In this document: positions 24,872 through 35,620 of the stretch, piece by piece | Position numbering within the stretch: position 1 is the stretch's first letter | Layout: the number at the start of each line of letters is the position of its first letter | Source of the DNA: Natribaculum breve | GTDB taxonomy: Archaea; Halobacteriota; Halobacteria; Halobacteriales; Natrialbaceae | NCBI RefSeq assembly: GCF_023008585.1 | Contig: NZ_CP095392.1 | Span: forward strand, 62,001-126,000 | Reading direction: 5' to 3' | Length of the DNA: 64,000 nucleotides | Program-made: the position numbers and the translations under genes | The notes under the pieces: generated by a model | The model's database searches: none | What the model was told of the DNA's origin: nothing | Seen by the model: the letters and a program-made list of their open reading frames with translations, nothing else

Positions 24872-26062
24872 GTGTCACGAACCCGCTTACTCCATATCAG
24901 CGACACTCATCTCGGGAAGCGACAGTACGGCTCGGACATTCGTCGCGAAGACTTTGCTGATGCCTTTGAACGTACGATTGATATTGCCGTCGAACGCGAT
25001 GTCGACGCCGTGATTCACACCGGCGATCTCTTCGATGATCCCGTCCCATCGCTCGAGACAATCGTCCGTGCTGCCGATGTTATCAAATCGCTTGAAGAGA
25101 ACGATATCCCCTTCTATGGGATTGTCGGCAATCACGAACGGAAAAATGACGAGCAGTGGCTTGATCTCCTACGGCGGACGAGCACCGCTAGTCGGCTGGG
25201 GAAGCAACCGACGCTCGTCGGTGACGTTGCACTCTACGGGATAGACGCGGTGCGCCCGAGCATCTGGAATAGCGTCGACTTCGAACTTGAGGAGCCGCCG
25301 GAGGAAGCAGCATGGAAAATCCTCTGTATGCACGAACTCCTCTCACCAATGGTCTCCGGTAAGGGCCGAGTTTACCCGGCTTCGGAAGTGCTCGATCGTG
25401 TCGACATCGACATTGATGGACTAGCACTCGGCGATCTTCATCAGCCAGAGAGTACGACGGTCAACGGAACGGACGTCTGGTACGCGAGTGCTACTGAACG
25501 TGGTGGGAAGGATCAAGAAGAGACTGGCGTCGTCCAGCTTATCGACGTCGATAACAGCGGTATCACCCGTCGCCAGCTCGAAGTCGACACGCGGCCGTTC
25601 GCTGTATTTACCATCAACTTCGGGGAGCACGACGGCGCCCAGCATGCCCGCGATGTGGTCAACCGCCATGACCTCGACGGCGCCGTCGCAAAGATCGAAC
25701 TCACGGGAGATCGGAGCTCTGTGACCGCGATGGAGGTGGCACAGATGGCTCGCGACGCCGGTGCTGAGGTCGTGAGTGTCGACGACAATCGCGGCCGCGT
25801 TGACCTCGATGTCGAATCGATCGAGGCGATGTCGCTGCAAGGGCTAGACGCTGCTATCGATGAGAAGCTCGCAGAAGAAGACCTGACAGAGGTGGCCCTT
25901 GAAATCGACAGGCGTGTCCGAGAAGGTGACGCGCAGGACACGAACGTGAATCGGGTCGCTGACGAGCTGGACAGCCCGCTACGCGAAGCACAGCAGCGGA
26001 CGTTCGAAGACGTTGACGTCCCAGATGCAGAGAAGAACGCAACAGCGGAGGCACACGAATGA
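24872..26062 (+). CDS. mre11: Mre11-like nuclease
   Basis: 396 residues from GTG. It is a calcineurin-like phosphoesterase: ISDTHLGKRQYGS (near residue 9), HTGDLFDD (near 48), GNHERKND (near 86), CMHELL (152), and ALGDLHQPE (near 185). Mre11 is the Mn-dependent exo/endonuclease that, with Rad50, opens and trims DNA double-strand ends. A C-terminal acidic region follows (about residues 300-396), where Rad50 is bound. The stop overlaps the rad50 start by 4 bases (ATGA), so the two are translated together. It is the first gene of the 24.8-38.0 kb cassette. Confidence 0.93.
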   Translation: MSRTRLLHISDTHLGKRQYGSDIRREDFADAFERTIDIAVERDVDAVIHTGDLFDDPVPSLETIVRAADVIKSLEENDIPFYGIVGNHERKNDEQWLDLLRRTSTASRLGKQPTLVGDVALYGIDAVRPSIWNSVDFELEEPPEEAAWKILCMHELLSPMVSGKGRVYPASEVLDRVDIDIDGLALGDLHQPESTTVNGTDVWYASATERGGKDQEETGVVQLIDVDNSGITRRQLEVDTRPFAVFTINFGEHDGAQHARDVVNRHDLDGAVAKIELTGDRSSVTAMEVAQMARDAGAEVVSVDDNRGRVDLDVESIEAMSLQGLDAAIDEKLAEEDLTEVALEIDRRVREGDAQDTNVNRVADELDSPLREAQQRTFEDVDVPDAEKNATAEAHE

Positions 26063-29000
26063 AGATCACGAACCTACAACTCCAGAACATCCGGAGTTAC
26101 AGCGAAGAAAGCGTCGAGTTCGCAGAAGGAACGTTGCTGGTTCATGGTGACAACGGGGCTGGGAAGACGACGCTTCTGATGTCCATCTTCGGTGGGTTGT
26201 TCCTCTCGAAGATTCGTAACGTTGGATCGAACGACTTCAACCTTGACGACATCGTGAGACGTGGAGAGCGTGAGGGGAAGATTGAACTCACATTCGAGGT
26301 TGAGGGAACGCCATATACCTCAACGTGGAATATCGACACTGAGGGATCGAACTCGGCTACACTCGAGTCTCCCGCGCTTGAGGGTCCGGTCTCTGGTATT
26401 CGTGACGTGCGCTCAGAGATCATCGATGTCGTCGGAATGGACGAGGACAGTTTCTCGAGTTCTGTGTACGTGCAACAAGGAGAGGTCGACCGTCTCTTCG
26501 ATGACGGCGCTCGGGCAGAACTCATCGACGACCTCCTCGGTCTTGACCGGATCGACCGGTACCGCGTTCGAATGAAGGGGGCGCGCCGCGCGGCGAATCG
26601 CCTTGTTACCGAGAATGAGCAGGCAGCACAGAATCACCGCGAGACGATTGACGAGGAATTCGACCACGACGTCAGAGGGTACGAGTCGAAGATCGCCGAC
26701 GTTGAGGACGACATCAGCAACAAGGAGGCCGAACTGGCAGAAGTCGAAGGCTATCTCGAGCAACTGGAGGATGCGAAAGACGATCTCGAATCGACGATTG
26801 AGCAACACGACGAACTAGTTGAAAAGCTAGAGGAGGCTGAATCGAAGCGCGATTGCCTCTTTGACGACCGGGCCGACGAACAGCTCGCCATCGAGGAAGC
26901 CGAAAAAGCGATCGAAGAGGCTGAATCGGAGATCGCCGCCCTCGAAGCGGAAATCAACGAAACGGCCGCAGCGATTGGTGAACTCGGAACTCCCGATACG
27001 GCAGATCCAATCGATGTCGACCTATCCGGAAAGGATGAGGCGAAACAGACGCTCAGCGACGCACAGGACGTAGTCGAAACAAGGAAGGTAGCGAAGACTG
27101 ACGCTGGGAGCACTCTAGAGCAAGCTGAGGATGAACGTGACCGGCTGGTCGACGAGCGTGACGAACTGGTTGACGAGAGAGAAAAGTTGAGCGAGACGCT
27201 GGATGGCCTCGAAGGAAAAATCGAAGAGGCGCAGTCCAAAGTGGACGCCGCTGAAGATGACCTCACTGACGCGAAGGAGGTGCGTGACGAGACGACGGAA
27301 CTGTTCCTCTCCCCGGATCTGTGCCCAGACACTATCGAAGATTCGACTAGAAACGTCGTTGAGTCGCAGGTGGACGACCTCACGACTGAGAAAAACGATC
27401 TCGAGCAGGAACTGGCTCGAAAAGAGGCGTCCCTGGATGCTGCTGAGCAGCGTGTCGACGAAATTGTTGACGACGTTGATACTGCTGAAAGCGAGATCGA
27501 CGACCTCGAAGACCGGATCGAGAACGTCGAGGCAAACCTCGAAACCGCACGTAACGAACTGGAGGACGCTCAGACTGAACTTGAGGACGATGTTGATGTT
27601 CTCCAGGGGGATCTCGAGAAATTCGATCTGTCGGCCTCGGTCGACGAACTCCAGAATCTAATAGATGATCTGATCCCTGAGAAGAAAGCTGAGATACAGA
27701 CAGCCATCGAGGAAGCCAACAATCGGGTCACTGAACTGGAGACACGGAAATCCACGCTCGAGGACGACCGGAAAGAGATGGAGGCGCTTGATGGCGTCGC
27801 AACGTGCCCGAAATGTGGTCAGGACGTCGAGCCTCAGCACGTCGAAAACGAGCTTGAGGACATCGACACAGAACTGGACGAACTCGAGGTAAAACTCGAG
27901 GAAGCGGAGGCGGAACGTGACGACCTTACTGATCGTCGCGATGAGTTGGATGCTCTTCGAGAGCGGGCGATCGAACTTCGATCCTTCCGTGAGGAAACTG
28001 TCGACGTCGAAACCGAACGTGTCGATGACCTCTCAGATGAACTGGAGGATCTTGAGATAGAGATTGAGGAGAAAAAAGAGAATCTCGATGGGGCAAAACA
28101 GGACCTCGAGGACGCTGAATCCACCACTGACGAACTCCGAACCGAAATCGATGTCCTCGAATCGGAAATCGCGGATCTCGACTCAGAGATCGAAGAAGGC
28201 GAGGAAGTACTGGAAGCGTTTGACCGTGTTGCGGAACTTCAGAACGAGCTGGAGGATCACGAATCCGAACTCGAGGAGTTGGAGCGCGAGCATGGCGACA
28301 CCGAGGCAGAGATTGCAGAAGCCAAAGCGGACATCGCAGAACTCAAAGAGCAGATTGAGACACAGTGTGAAGCCGTCGACGAGGCTGAATCCGAACTCGA
28401 AGTTGCCAAAGATTCGGTAGCGACTGCAGAGGAGCAGCGGGAACTCGTTTCTGACGCGGTTGACGCGTACGACAAAATCGACGACCTCGAGACAGATATC
28501 GAAAGCCGCAGACAGGATATCGATCACGCGCAGGACACTATCGAGAACCTCAACACACAGATCACCGACGCCGAGGACGAGATCGAGGAATTAGAGTCAG
28601 AGATCGGTGAGATGGATATCGAGGAGTCGCGCGAAAAACTGGAGGACGTCGAGGAGCGGATCGGTGAGCGCGAAGAAACCGTTGCGGACCTCGAAGACGA
28701 GGTACAGTCTCTCAGGGAGGATCGGCGCGTCTTCGAAAATGAACTCGAGCGACTCCAGCGCTTCCACGAACGACTCGACATCGCCGAGGAGAAACGTGAG
28801 TGGGCACAGGCCCGCCACGACGAGTTCGACCGGATGATCGGCATCTACCAGAGCGCCAAATCCGACCTCCGCGAGCAGTACCTCGCATACGTCAACGAGT
28901 ACACGAACGATATCTTCAGCGACATCTACAAGAACAGCAGCTACCAGCAGGTTCGCATTCTCGAAGAGGGGCCGGACGGCACGCCGTACGCGATCCAGCT

Positions 29001-29367
29001 CTTGCGTGATGACGGGACGCTCGAACACCCGAGCAACGCCAGTGGCGGTGAGCGGGCAATCGTCAACCTCGCGCTTCGTGCTGGGATCTACAAACTCATC
29101 GCAGAGATGCGCGAAGGGAATGCCGGCCGCCTCCCGCCGTTCATCCTCGACGAGCCGACGACATTCCTCGACGATGGACACGTCGGGCGACTCGAGGACA
29201 TGCTCGACAGCATCTCCGAATGGGACGTTCCCCAGGTACTCGTCGTTTCGCACGACGAACGCCTCATTCAGGGGGCGGAACACGAGATAGAGGTCTCGAT
29301 CGATGAGGAGACGAACGCCAGTCGGGTTGACTTCCGACGCGGCGGCCACACTACGGGTGACGACTAG
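26059..29367 (+). CDS. rad50: Rad50 ATPase
   Basis: 1102 residues with full SMC-like layout: Walker A GDNGAGKTT (residues 30-38), a Q-loop in VYVQQGEVD, a very long acidic coiled coil, the zinc hook CPKC (near 582) that joins two molecules, the second coil, signature SGGERAIVN (near 994) and Walker B FILDEPTTFLDD (near 1028). Together with Mre11 it tethers DNA ends and controls the nuclease by ATP. Every key motif is intact. The next gene (NurA) starts at the base after its stop. Confidence 0.95.
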   Translation: MKITNLQLQNIRSYSEESVEFAEGTLLVHGDNGAGKTTLLMSIFGGLFLSKIRNVGSNDFNLDDIVRRGEREGKIELTFEVEGTPYTSTWNIDTEGSNSATLESPALEGPVSGIRDVRSEIIDVVGMDEDSFSSSVYVQQGEVDRLFDDGARAELIDDLLGLDRIDRYRVRMKGARRAANRLVTENEQAAQNHRETIDEEFDHDVRGYESKIADVEDDISNKEAELAEVEGYLEQLEDAKDDLESTIEQHDELVEKLEEAESKRDCLFDDRADEQLAIEEAEKAIEEAESEIAALEAEINETAAAIGELGTPDTADPIDVDLSGKDEAKQTLSDAQDVVETRKVAKTDAGSTLEQAEDERDRLVDERDELVDEREKLSETLDGLEGKIEEAQSKVDAAEDDLTDAKEVRDETTELFLSPDLCPDTIEDSTRNVVESQVDDLTTEKNDLEQELARKEASLDAAEQRVDEIVDDVDTAESEIDDLEDRIENVEANLETARNELEDAQTELEDDVDVLQGDLEKFDLSASVDELQNLIDDLIPEKKAEIQTAIEEANNRVTELETRKSTLEDDRKEMEALDGVATCPKCGQDVEPQHVENELEDIDTELDELEVKLEEAEAERDDLTDRRDELDALRERAIELRSFREETVDVETERVDDLSDELEDLEIEIEEKKENLDGAKQDLEDAESTTDELRTEIDVLESEIADLDSEIEEGEEVLEAFDRVAELQNELEDHESELEELEREHGDTEAEIAEAKADIAELKEQIETQCEAVDEAESELEVAKDSVATAEEQRELVSDAVDAYDKIDDLETDIESRRQDIDHAQDTIENLNTQITDAEDEIEELESEIGEMDIEESREKLEDVEERIGEREETVADLEDEVQSLREDRRVFENELERLQRFHERLDIAEEKREWAQARHDEFDRMIGIYQSAKSDLREQYLAYVNEYTNDIFSDIYKNSSYQQVRILEEGPDGTPYAIQLLRDDGTLEHPSNASGGERAIVNLALRAGIYKLIAEMREGNAGRLPPFILDEPTTFLDDGHVGRLEDMLDSISEWDVPQVLVVSHDERLIQGAEHEIEVSIDEETNASRVDFRRGGHTTGDD

Positions 29368-30648
29368 ATGGACGAGCGCGCGTTCGACGTCATCCGCCAA
29401 CTCGCCGAGCGCGTCGATGCCGGTGTTCCCCGAGAAGTAGATGATCAGGCAACGCATGCTCGCGACCTATTCGATCTTCTCACCCATGATGGGGGGACGG
29501 TTGATCCACTCGGCGACCCGGAGTACTTCAAAACTCGAAAGACCGAACTCGGGACATGGACTGACGACCCGTGGGGCGATCCCACGTATGGCGTCGACGC
29601 CAGCACGACCCGCCCCCTCGAGTACAACAACGGACTCGTCGTCGACACGGCCCATGCGAAAATCGGTGTGAGCGGTGCCGACGCCGACCGGACACCTGAA
29701 CAGCGTGGGACTATCGTGACTGGGGTCTACCTCGAAGACGACGACGTCAGGCTCCAGCAGGAGCGGATCGAACTCAGTGATGTCGAGGGGGAAATCGTCC
29801 GCATTCCGGTGATGCGACAGCGGACAAACGTCACCTCGATCCTCACGTCCACGGTACAGCGACTCGCAGAGGGGCGTCACGCCCGTCGTTGTCTGGAAGA
29901 TATCGACGGCCCGTTGTTCCTCGACGGTTCGGTGTACCCGCTCAGCGTCATCTACTGGACGCTTCTGGAACGTGCAGGGCAGGGTGCACCTGTTGGTAAC
30001 TGGGATCTACCTAAGGAAGTGATCCGAAACTACGTCGCAGTCGTCGACGCCTGCTATGAGCAAGACGTCCCCGTACTCGGCGTCGTCAAAACGTCCTCGA
30101 TGGGCGAACTCACGGAGTCACTTCGCGAGAAAATCAGCCAGAACAATCTGCGTGGCCCACGCCGAACGCTTCGAGATGTTCCGTGGCTCCGCGACCACCA
30201 GTTCGTTGGCGAGGTGCTTCGCGACTCGAGTCTGAACCACCTCACGTACACCTCCTGGTTCGTCCAACAGCGCGTAGAGTTACGTGGTAACTCATTCGCC
30301 CTGCTCGAGGCGGTCGAGGACGATCTCGAGCACGGTCGGCCGGCCGACTATCGACGCGCATTCGCGTATGTGCGGACACCGAAGACGGGTAACGTCTTCC
30401 GCATCGAGACGCCAGTGCTATTCCTCGCCGACGACGAGCGCCGTGAACAGGTACTGCTGAAGGCGCTCAAGGAAGTCGCGCGTCAAGGCGACGTTCCGCG
30501 CGCTGTCGCACGCGCCGACCGCATCGCCCGCATCAGCCCCGATAACCGCGAAGCAATCCGCGGTGCGCTCCAGACGGTCGAACCGGCGTTCGACTACAAC
30601 CGCGACGGCCGCTGGAGCCACCTCGAAGACTCCCGTACCTATGAGTGA
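29368..30648 (+). CDS. nurA: NurA-family 5'-3' nuclease
   Basis: 426 residues. A NurA domain begins with YGVDASTTRP (near residue 74, first catalytic Asp) and has a second acidic site in FLDGSVYP (near 186). The C-terminal part contains conserved NurA features (YRRAFAYVRTPKTGNVFRIE). NurA is an RNase H-like nuclease that works in a ring complex with HerA to resect DNA ends for recombination. Its stop overlaps the herA start by 8 bases, typical of nurA-herA pairs. Confidence 0.88.
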   Translation: MDERAFDVIRQLAERVDAGVPREVDDQATHARDLFDLLTHDGGTVDPLGDPEYFKTRKTELGTWTDDPWGDPTYGVDASTTRPLEYNNGLVVDTAHAKIGVSGADADRTPEQRGTIVTGVYLEDDDVRLQQERIELSDVEGEIVRIPVMRQRTNVTSILTSTVQRLAEGRHARRCLEDIDGPLFLDGSVYPLSVIYWTLLERAGQGAPVGNWDLPKEVIRNYVAVVDACYEQDVPVLGVVKTSSMGELTESLREKISQNNLRGPRRTLRDVPWLRDHQFVGEVLRDSSLNHLTYTSWFVQQRVELRGNSFALLEAVEDDLEHGRPADYRRAFAYVRTPKTGNVFRIETPVLFLADDERREQVLLKALKEVARQGDVPRAVARADRIARISPDNREAIRGALQTVEPAFDYNRDGRWSHLEDSRTYE

Positions 30649-31499
30649 CAATATCGACGACATCCTGAACAGTGATCCGGTTGCAAACAACGAGAACGAA
30701 CAGAACCCCGACCAAGACGAAGGAGTAACTGACAACGAGACCGGCGACACCCAGGTTCCAGAACGGTCCGTCCCCAATGGTGTATCCGCTCCTGCTGACG
30801 ACGAGCTCGGTCATGTCCTCGCGAGCGAAGAGATCCACGTTAGCCGACGTGACTATCAGATTAATGCGTTCATCAGGACTGCGGCTCGCGACGATATCCG
30901 GCTTGGCGACTACGTGCAGATCCCGTATCCTGACGCCGGTACGGAGCTGTTCGCGGTGACGGACGCGCTCCGCTACGAACCATATACGGATCTTGACGAC
31001 AAGTCCGACGCACACAACCAGATCAGCGCGTACGTCGACCTTGACGAGTCTGAGTACGTCCAAGTTGCGGAGTTGAAACCGCTCGCGATCCTGAAAAACG
31101 TGGGCACGGACGACATCGAAAGTGGAATCGTTAACCGAATCCCAAAGCCGAACTCCCCGACTCGCCTCGCTCGTGACGAGGATTGCTTGCGGACGGGGCT
31201 CAATATTCCGGGTGACGGTATCTTCGCTGGGTGGCTCTCGATCGGCGGTGAAGCGATGACCGTCGACGGCGATGACTTCCCCTACTACCTCCACAATCCG
31301 GGTATTGACCCCAAAACGGGAGAGGTAGAGGACGGTGAGCCCGCCGTGTTCCGTCACGCCCTCATCGCCGGTTCGACAGGGAAAGGAAAGACGCACTTCA
31401 CGAAGAACGTACTTCGCCAGTTCGTCTCCGGGAAGCGCTATCCAATTCGTCACCATGACACCGGAGAAGAGCAGCAGCGTCGACTCAACCTGATTATTT

Positions 31500-32941
31500 G
31501 GTCCCGTCACAAACTCGTCTAGAGTTCGCCTCTGGTAGCGTCAACTGACACCTCCAATGTGATGGCTGTTTTGGCTGAACGCTCGAGCAGTTCGTCGGCG
31601 AACGCCGCGAACTGCTCGGACTCGGCATATCTCACGAGATTGAGCCAGAGGAGCGATTCTAAGCCGGACTCTGTCCATCTCATCCACTGGTTTTTACACC
31701 GCTTCGAGATTTCGCCCATGGCTCGTTCGACCACGTTCGACGTCCACAGAACCTCTTGTCCCTCGAGTGCGAGTTCGGCGAACGTGACGGTTGCTTCTGC
31801 CCATTTTCGGAGGTACGCCGCTGCTTTTGGAGAGTCCTGTTGCTCTAAGCGCCACGCCTCCTTCGTGAGGTTCTCGAGCGTTTGGGCGATCCGCTCGCGG
31901 ATCGCCAAACGCTCATTCCTCGGTGCATGGAGCGCAACCGAGTTTTTCAGATGGAACAAGTCGTTTGTGACGTCTGAGGCGATCGCTTTCCGCGTTTCGA
32001 GCGAAAAGGTACCGTCCTTCCACAGCTTGTATCCAAGCGTTCGACCGACATGAACGAGATCGAGCTGATGAGATCGATAGCTGGTCTCGAAGGCGTCGAC
32101 GAGGGATTCCTCGGCGTCACTGACGACCGTCGCGTCGTCAGTGATCGCCTCGTTCTCTTCGAGATCTTCTGCTGTATCGTCCCACGGCTCGTTAACATTG
32201 ACGTCTAAGAGCGTGGTTTCCGCGTTGTCTTCGGTGATCTGTCCGAGAGTGACGTTGACGTCGTGGTACGTGCAGTGATCGTCCTGGCTATGACACTTCG
32301 TTCCGTCAGGAACGACAGTGTCTGCATTCGTCCCAGGAAGCCGATCACGAACGAAGTCACCGAGTTTGCTGCCGTACTCACGGACTCGGCGGTTGATCGT
32401 CGTTCTCGAAGGCATCGGAGTGAAGCCGTCGCCGTGGGCGACGGCATCACGAAAGCTGAGCGACGTAGCGAGTTCGGTACTCTGGAGTGAAATATCCTCT
32501 TGATAGATGCGCTGCCCATCGAATTTGATGAGATCTTCGAGAGGGCGGAAGTAGGTAGGATTGTCACCGGTGGCAGCGGTATCTTTGACGTGATGAAGGG
32601 TGAATTCGTGCTCTCCTGCGGTTGTCACAGCTGTTCGTGTTGAGGTTCCGGCGCGCTGGAAACGGCGATCGCCGTTTCCGCGCGCGTGCTTCTCCCCACA
32701 GTACGCCTCGACGAGGCGCTCGTCGAGGCTTTTGACAAGCTCCTCGAGGATCGTCGCCTCGAGGTGAAGCTCTGTAAAAGATTCAGCGAGAGTGGCAAGC
32801 GGTAGCGTTTTGTCTAAGTCGATACTAACCGTGACTTGCGCGTCGATTGTGGCGTGCATGGGTCACTTCGGGGTGGATACCAGAGGTGACCCTGTTTCCA
32901 CAGGAGTCAGTTACGACTCTAGACGAGTTTGGGACACGACC
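31500..32941 (-). mobile_element. ISH6 copy 2, inserted in herA
   Basis: A 1442-bp element with the same ends as copy 1, flanked by a perfect 8-bp repeat GATTATTT at 31492-31499 and 32942-32949. Its internal sequence matches copy 1 wherever I compared them, and the transposases are identical. It points in the same direction as copy 1. The exact target duplication proves a clean, probably recent insertion. Confidence 0.95.
31519..32859 (-). CDS. ISH6 family transposase (copy 2)
   Basis: 446 residues, identical to the protein of copy 1 (2081-3421), with intact start and stop. It is read against the direction of herA, so no read-through fusion with HerA is made. Full-length frame and perfect target repeat suggest the element is active or was until recently. 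Confidence 0.92.
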   Translation of the reverse strand: MHATIDAQVTVSIDLDKTLPLATLAESFTELHLEATILEELVKSLDERLVEAYCGEKHARGNGDRRFQRAGTSTRTAVTTAGEHEFTLHHVKDTAATGDNPTYFRPLEDLIKFDGQRIYQEDISLQSTELATSLSFRDAVAHGDGFTPMPSRTTINRRVREYGSKLGDFVRDRLPGTNADTVVPDGTKCHSQDDHCTYHDVNVTLGQITEDNAETTLLDVNVNEPWDDTAEDLEENEAITDDATVVSDAEESLVDAFETSYRSHQLDLVHVGRTLGYKLWKDGTFSLETRKAIASDVTNDLFHLKNSVALHAPRNERLAIRERIAQTLENLTKEAWRLEQQDSPKAAAYLRKWAEATVTFAELALEGQEVLWTSNVVERAMGEISKRCKNQWMRWTESGLESLLWLNLVRYAESEQFAAFADELLERSAKTAITLEVSVDATRGEL

Positions 32942-33965
32942 GATTATTTTCGATCCAGAGAACGAGTATTGGGAGATGCGCGAGGACAACGAGGCCGTCG
33001 TAAACGACGAGGCAGTCCAGCGCAAACTCCGGAAACACGAGATCAAACATGGTGGTGTCGATGATCTCGAAGTGTTCGTCCCGCAGGTTCAGGGAACGAA
33101 CGCGCCATCGACAGTGGAGAGCCGCGAATTGACGATTCCATTTGAGGTTGTTCGTGGTCAGCCGGAGATGCTGATGCCGTACAAGCCAACAGAGGTCACT
33201 CGAGGGGCAATCGAGGACTGCCTCAGTGCGTACTTCTCCTGCTTCGAGCAGGGTGGCTATCCCGCCCGTGGCGTCGACCGACCGACGTACGTGGACTTTC
33301 TCGAATTCCTTGACGAACAGGATAACGAAGAAAGCCGGCTTCGCGCCGAGAACGATATCGGCGGCGGGACATGGAGTGCAGTTAACCGCCGTGTCGACCG
33401 GGACACGTTCCGCGCGGTATTTGATCAGGGGACTGATTTCTTGCCAGACATCTCCGATGAAGTATTCCGAGAGGGACAGGTCACCGTTATCCCGACGAGT
33501 CACCTCAACGGCGGGAAGGACAGTCTAACCGTTCTATCACTCCTCTCGTACATAATCGAGAACAAGATTGACGACTATCAGGTTGACGGGGCGGTCCGGA
33601 ACACACCGATGCTCGTCGCCGTTGACGAGGCACATAACTACTTTGCGAGTGCCGACAGTCTCCGCGAGGAGTACATCCTCCGCCGTGCACGAGTTGCGGT
33701 CAAGCAAGGTCGGAAGTACAAGCTTGGCCTCTGCCTCATTACACAGAATCCAGATGACATTGACGATGACGTCATCAAGCAGATCAACACCAACATCTTC
33801 CTCGGTCTTAAGGCAGAGGTCGTTGACGATGTTCCCTCGATTCCAAACGAGTTCAAGAAAGACCTTCCGAACTTCGGCAAAGGGCAAGCGGTGGTAAAGG
33901 CGCCCGATGTTGAAGCTGTGGAGGTTGTTGGTCTCCCGTATTGCTTAACTAAGCATGGAAACTGA

Positions 33966-34153
33966 GATGAAAAATAACCACGCCTATGATATAGGACCAT
34001 GTGTTCTAGTTTAGCGAAGAATTCAGTCGCTGTCTGTTGATTAGATATCGTCGCAACTACAATTCCTTCTGATCTTCCCATGGCATTATTTATACGACGA
34101 GTAACCAACAATAATACCAAACATTAAGAAGCAACACAAATACGTAAGAGTAA
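33966..34153. other. AT-rich gap before the Mrf genes
   Basis: This 188-base stretch has lower G+C than its flanks and contains ATTATTTATACGACG (near 34085), a possible promoter box. It therefore may start a separate transcript for the two Mrf-like genes. A minus-strand frame crosses it but runs antisense into herA, and I do not call it. Confidence 0.4.
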
Positions 34154-35605
34154 TTGATGAGTGGTCCTCTGAGAGTAGCAGTCTACCCCGAAGTCGCATG
34201 CGAGCGGATGCGACCAAACCAACTCAGCGAATCAATCGATTTCCTCTCCCCCGACATCGTCATAGCGACAGCACCGTACCATCACTCGCTGCTCCGCCGG
34301 AGCACCGAGTACGATGTTCCGGTGGTCACGCCCTCAAACCAGACAGGGACATGGGTACACAACGTTGCCGACCCGCTCCTCGTAGCAATCGGATCTACGC
34401 AGGATCTCAGTTCCCTTGCCGACTTGGAAGCCACAGGTGAGTTGAATCCAGACACAGAAACGTTCCTCTTGAGCGACCTTTTGACCGTTGACATCGACCT
34501 GACGGACCTAACGACCACCCTTGATGGGCAAGTCGACTACGAAGCCGCACTCAACAGCAACGACATTGCAGGGTCATACACGCACCTCACAACGAACGCT
34601 CCACCCGACTACCGGAACAACTGGGGAGACCTCACCGTGCAAGGCGTTGTCCCCGGCGCAGACGGGACTGGCGTCGAGAAAACCACGACCATCGCCCTCC
34701 TCACGCTGCACCGGAACGGACTTGTCTCATCACGCGATATCGACGCCGGGAAGTTTGGGTTGGAAGCACTGGATGGAATCGGACCGAACCGTGCTGACAC
34801 GCTTCGTGACGCCGGGTTCACCTCCAAAGAAGACGTGGCGAACACGCCCCCACACGAGCTGCAATCCATGGACGGGTTCGGGCGAAAAACTGCACAGAAA
34901 GTCCATGCCAGTGCAACCGCGCTCGAAGATGGCGACGTCCACCGTACCTCCGACGCGACCGTGCCTCGCGCTGACCCGGTGTTCATCGACATTGAGACTG
35001 ACGGCCTTAGCCCGACGATCGTGTGGCTCATCGGCGTGCTTGACAGCGCTTCAGATCGCTACCTGACGTTCACCACACGAGATCCGGATGCGAAAGGTAA
35101 AGCTGTGGAGAACTTCATGATGTGGTACACCGCAAACGCCTCGAACCGCCCAATCGTTGCGTACCACGGGCAAGGATTCGACTTCCCTGTCCTGAAAGAC
35201 CACATCCAGCGACACTGCTCGAAATACGTGGACGCATGGGAAGATGCGTGGAAATTTGACCCGTACTGGTGGGCTGTTAAGAACAACAACGCCATCCTCC
35301 CGGGTCGGACGAACAAATTAGAAGATGTCGCCGAAGGGCTTGGATGGGAAACCGATGATACCGGGCTGACCGGCGGTGCAGTCGCACACGTCATGCAACG
35401 CTGGTTAGCCAACCCGTGTGAGGAAACCGAGCCTGATTGGAAGAAACACGAGGCATACTGCGAAGACGATGTCCGGTCAATGGCGTACGTCTTCGATGCA
35501 ATCAAAGACGCCGACCGGCTGGACGGCATCGCTACCACCGGCGATGCTGCCGAAAGCGACGACGAAAATGTACAAACTGCGCAAGGAACGCTCAGCGACT
35601 TCTAA
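34154..35605 (+). CDS. MrfB/YprB-like exonuclease
   Basis: 483 residues. N-terminal domain of unknown type (residues 1-190); helix-hairpin-helix pair (about 205-255: LEALDGIGPNRADTLRDAGF and LQSMDGFGRKTAQKV); then a DEDD exonuclease fold with FIDIETDGL (near 277), AYHGQGFDFPVL (near 336) and YCEDDVRSM (near 434). This is the YprB/MrfB type, a 3'-5' exonuclease that in Bacillus works with MrfA in mitomycin repair. Directly followed by the MrfA-like helicase (15-base gap). The N-terminal domain and HhH make it longer than a bare exonuclease. Confidence 0.8.
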   Translation: MMSGPLRVAVYPEVACERMRPNQLSESIDFLSPDIVIATAPYHHSLLRRSTEYDVPVVTPSNQTGTWVHNVADPLLVAIGSTQDLSSLADLEATGELNPDTETFLLSDLLTVDIDLTDLTTTLDGQVDYEAALNSNDIAGSYTHLTTNAPPDYRNNWGDLTVQGVVPGADGTGVEKTTTIALLTLHRNGLVSSRDIDAGKFGLEALDGIGPNRADTLRDAGFTSKEDVANTPPHELQSMDGFGRKTAQKVHASATALEDGDVHRTSDATVPRADPVFIDIETDGLSPTIVWLIGVLDSASDRYLTFTTRDPDAKGKAVENFMMWYTANASNRPIVAYHGQGFDFPVLKDHIQRHCSKYVDAWEDAWKFDPYWWAVKNNNAILPGRTNKLEDVAEGLGWETDDTGLTGGAVAHVMQRWLANPCEETEPDWKKHEAYCEDDVRSMAYVFDAIKDADRLDGIATTGDAAESDDENVQTAQGTLSDF

Positions 35606-35620
35606 CCACACACGTCACTC

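Larger units (their letters stand above)
30641..33965 (+). pseudogene. herA: HerA-family translocase gene split by ISH6
   Basis: The 5' part (30641-31499) holds the N-terminal HAS-barrel region (ELGHVLASEEIHVSRRDYQI) and Walker A GSTGKGKTH (near residue 243). The 3' part (32950-33965) holds FDPENEYWEM, Walker B MLVAVDEAHNYF and the C-terminal ATPase core (LCLITQNPDDIDDDVIKQIN). Removing the IS and one copy of its GATTATTT repeat restores one frame of 624 codons through LNLIIFDPENEYW. With the IS in place the N-terminal piece ends after eight foreign residues, so no working translocase is expected. Confidence 0.92.

Noticed and set aside
26142-28844. Ser/Arg-rich minus-strand frames opposite rad50
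   Set aside because: They are antisense images of the Glu/Asp-rich coiled coil and have no start signals or known motifs.
2062-32941. A composite transposon made by the two ISH6 copies
   Set aside because: Each copy has its own perfect and different 8-bp target repeat, so each inserted on its own.
33638-34120. Minus-strand frame at the end of herA
   Set aside because: Its start (GRSEGIVVATISNQQTATEF) reads like protein, but most of it is antisense to the HerA C terminus and nothing supports its expression.
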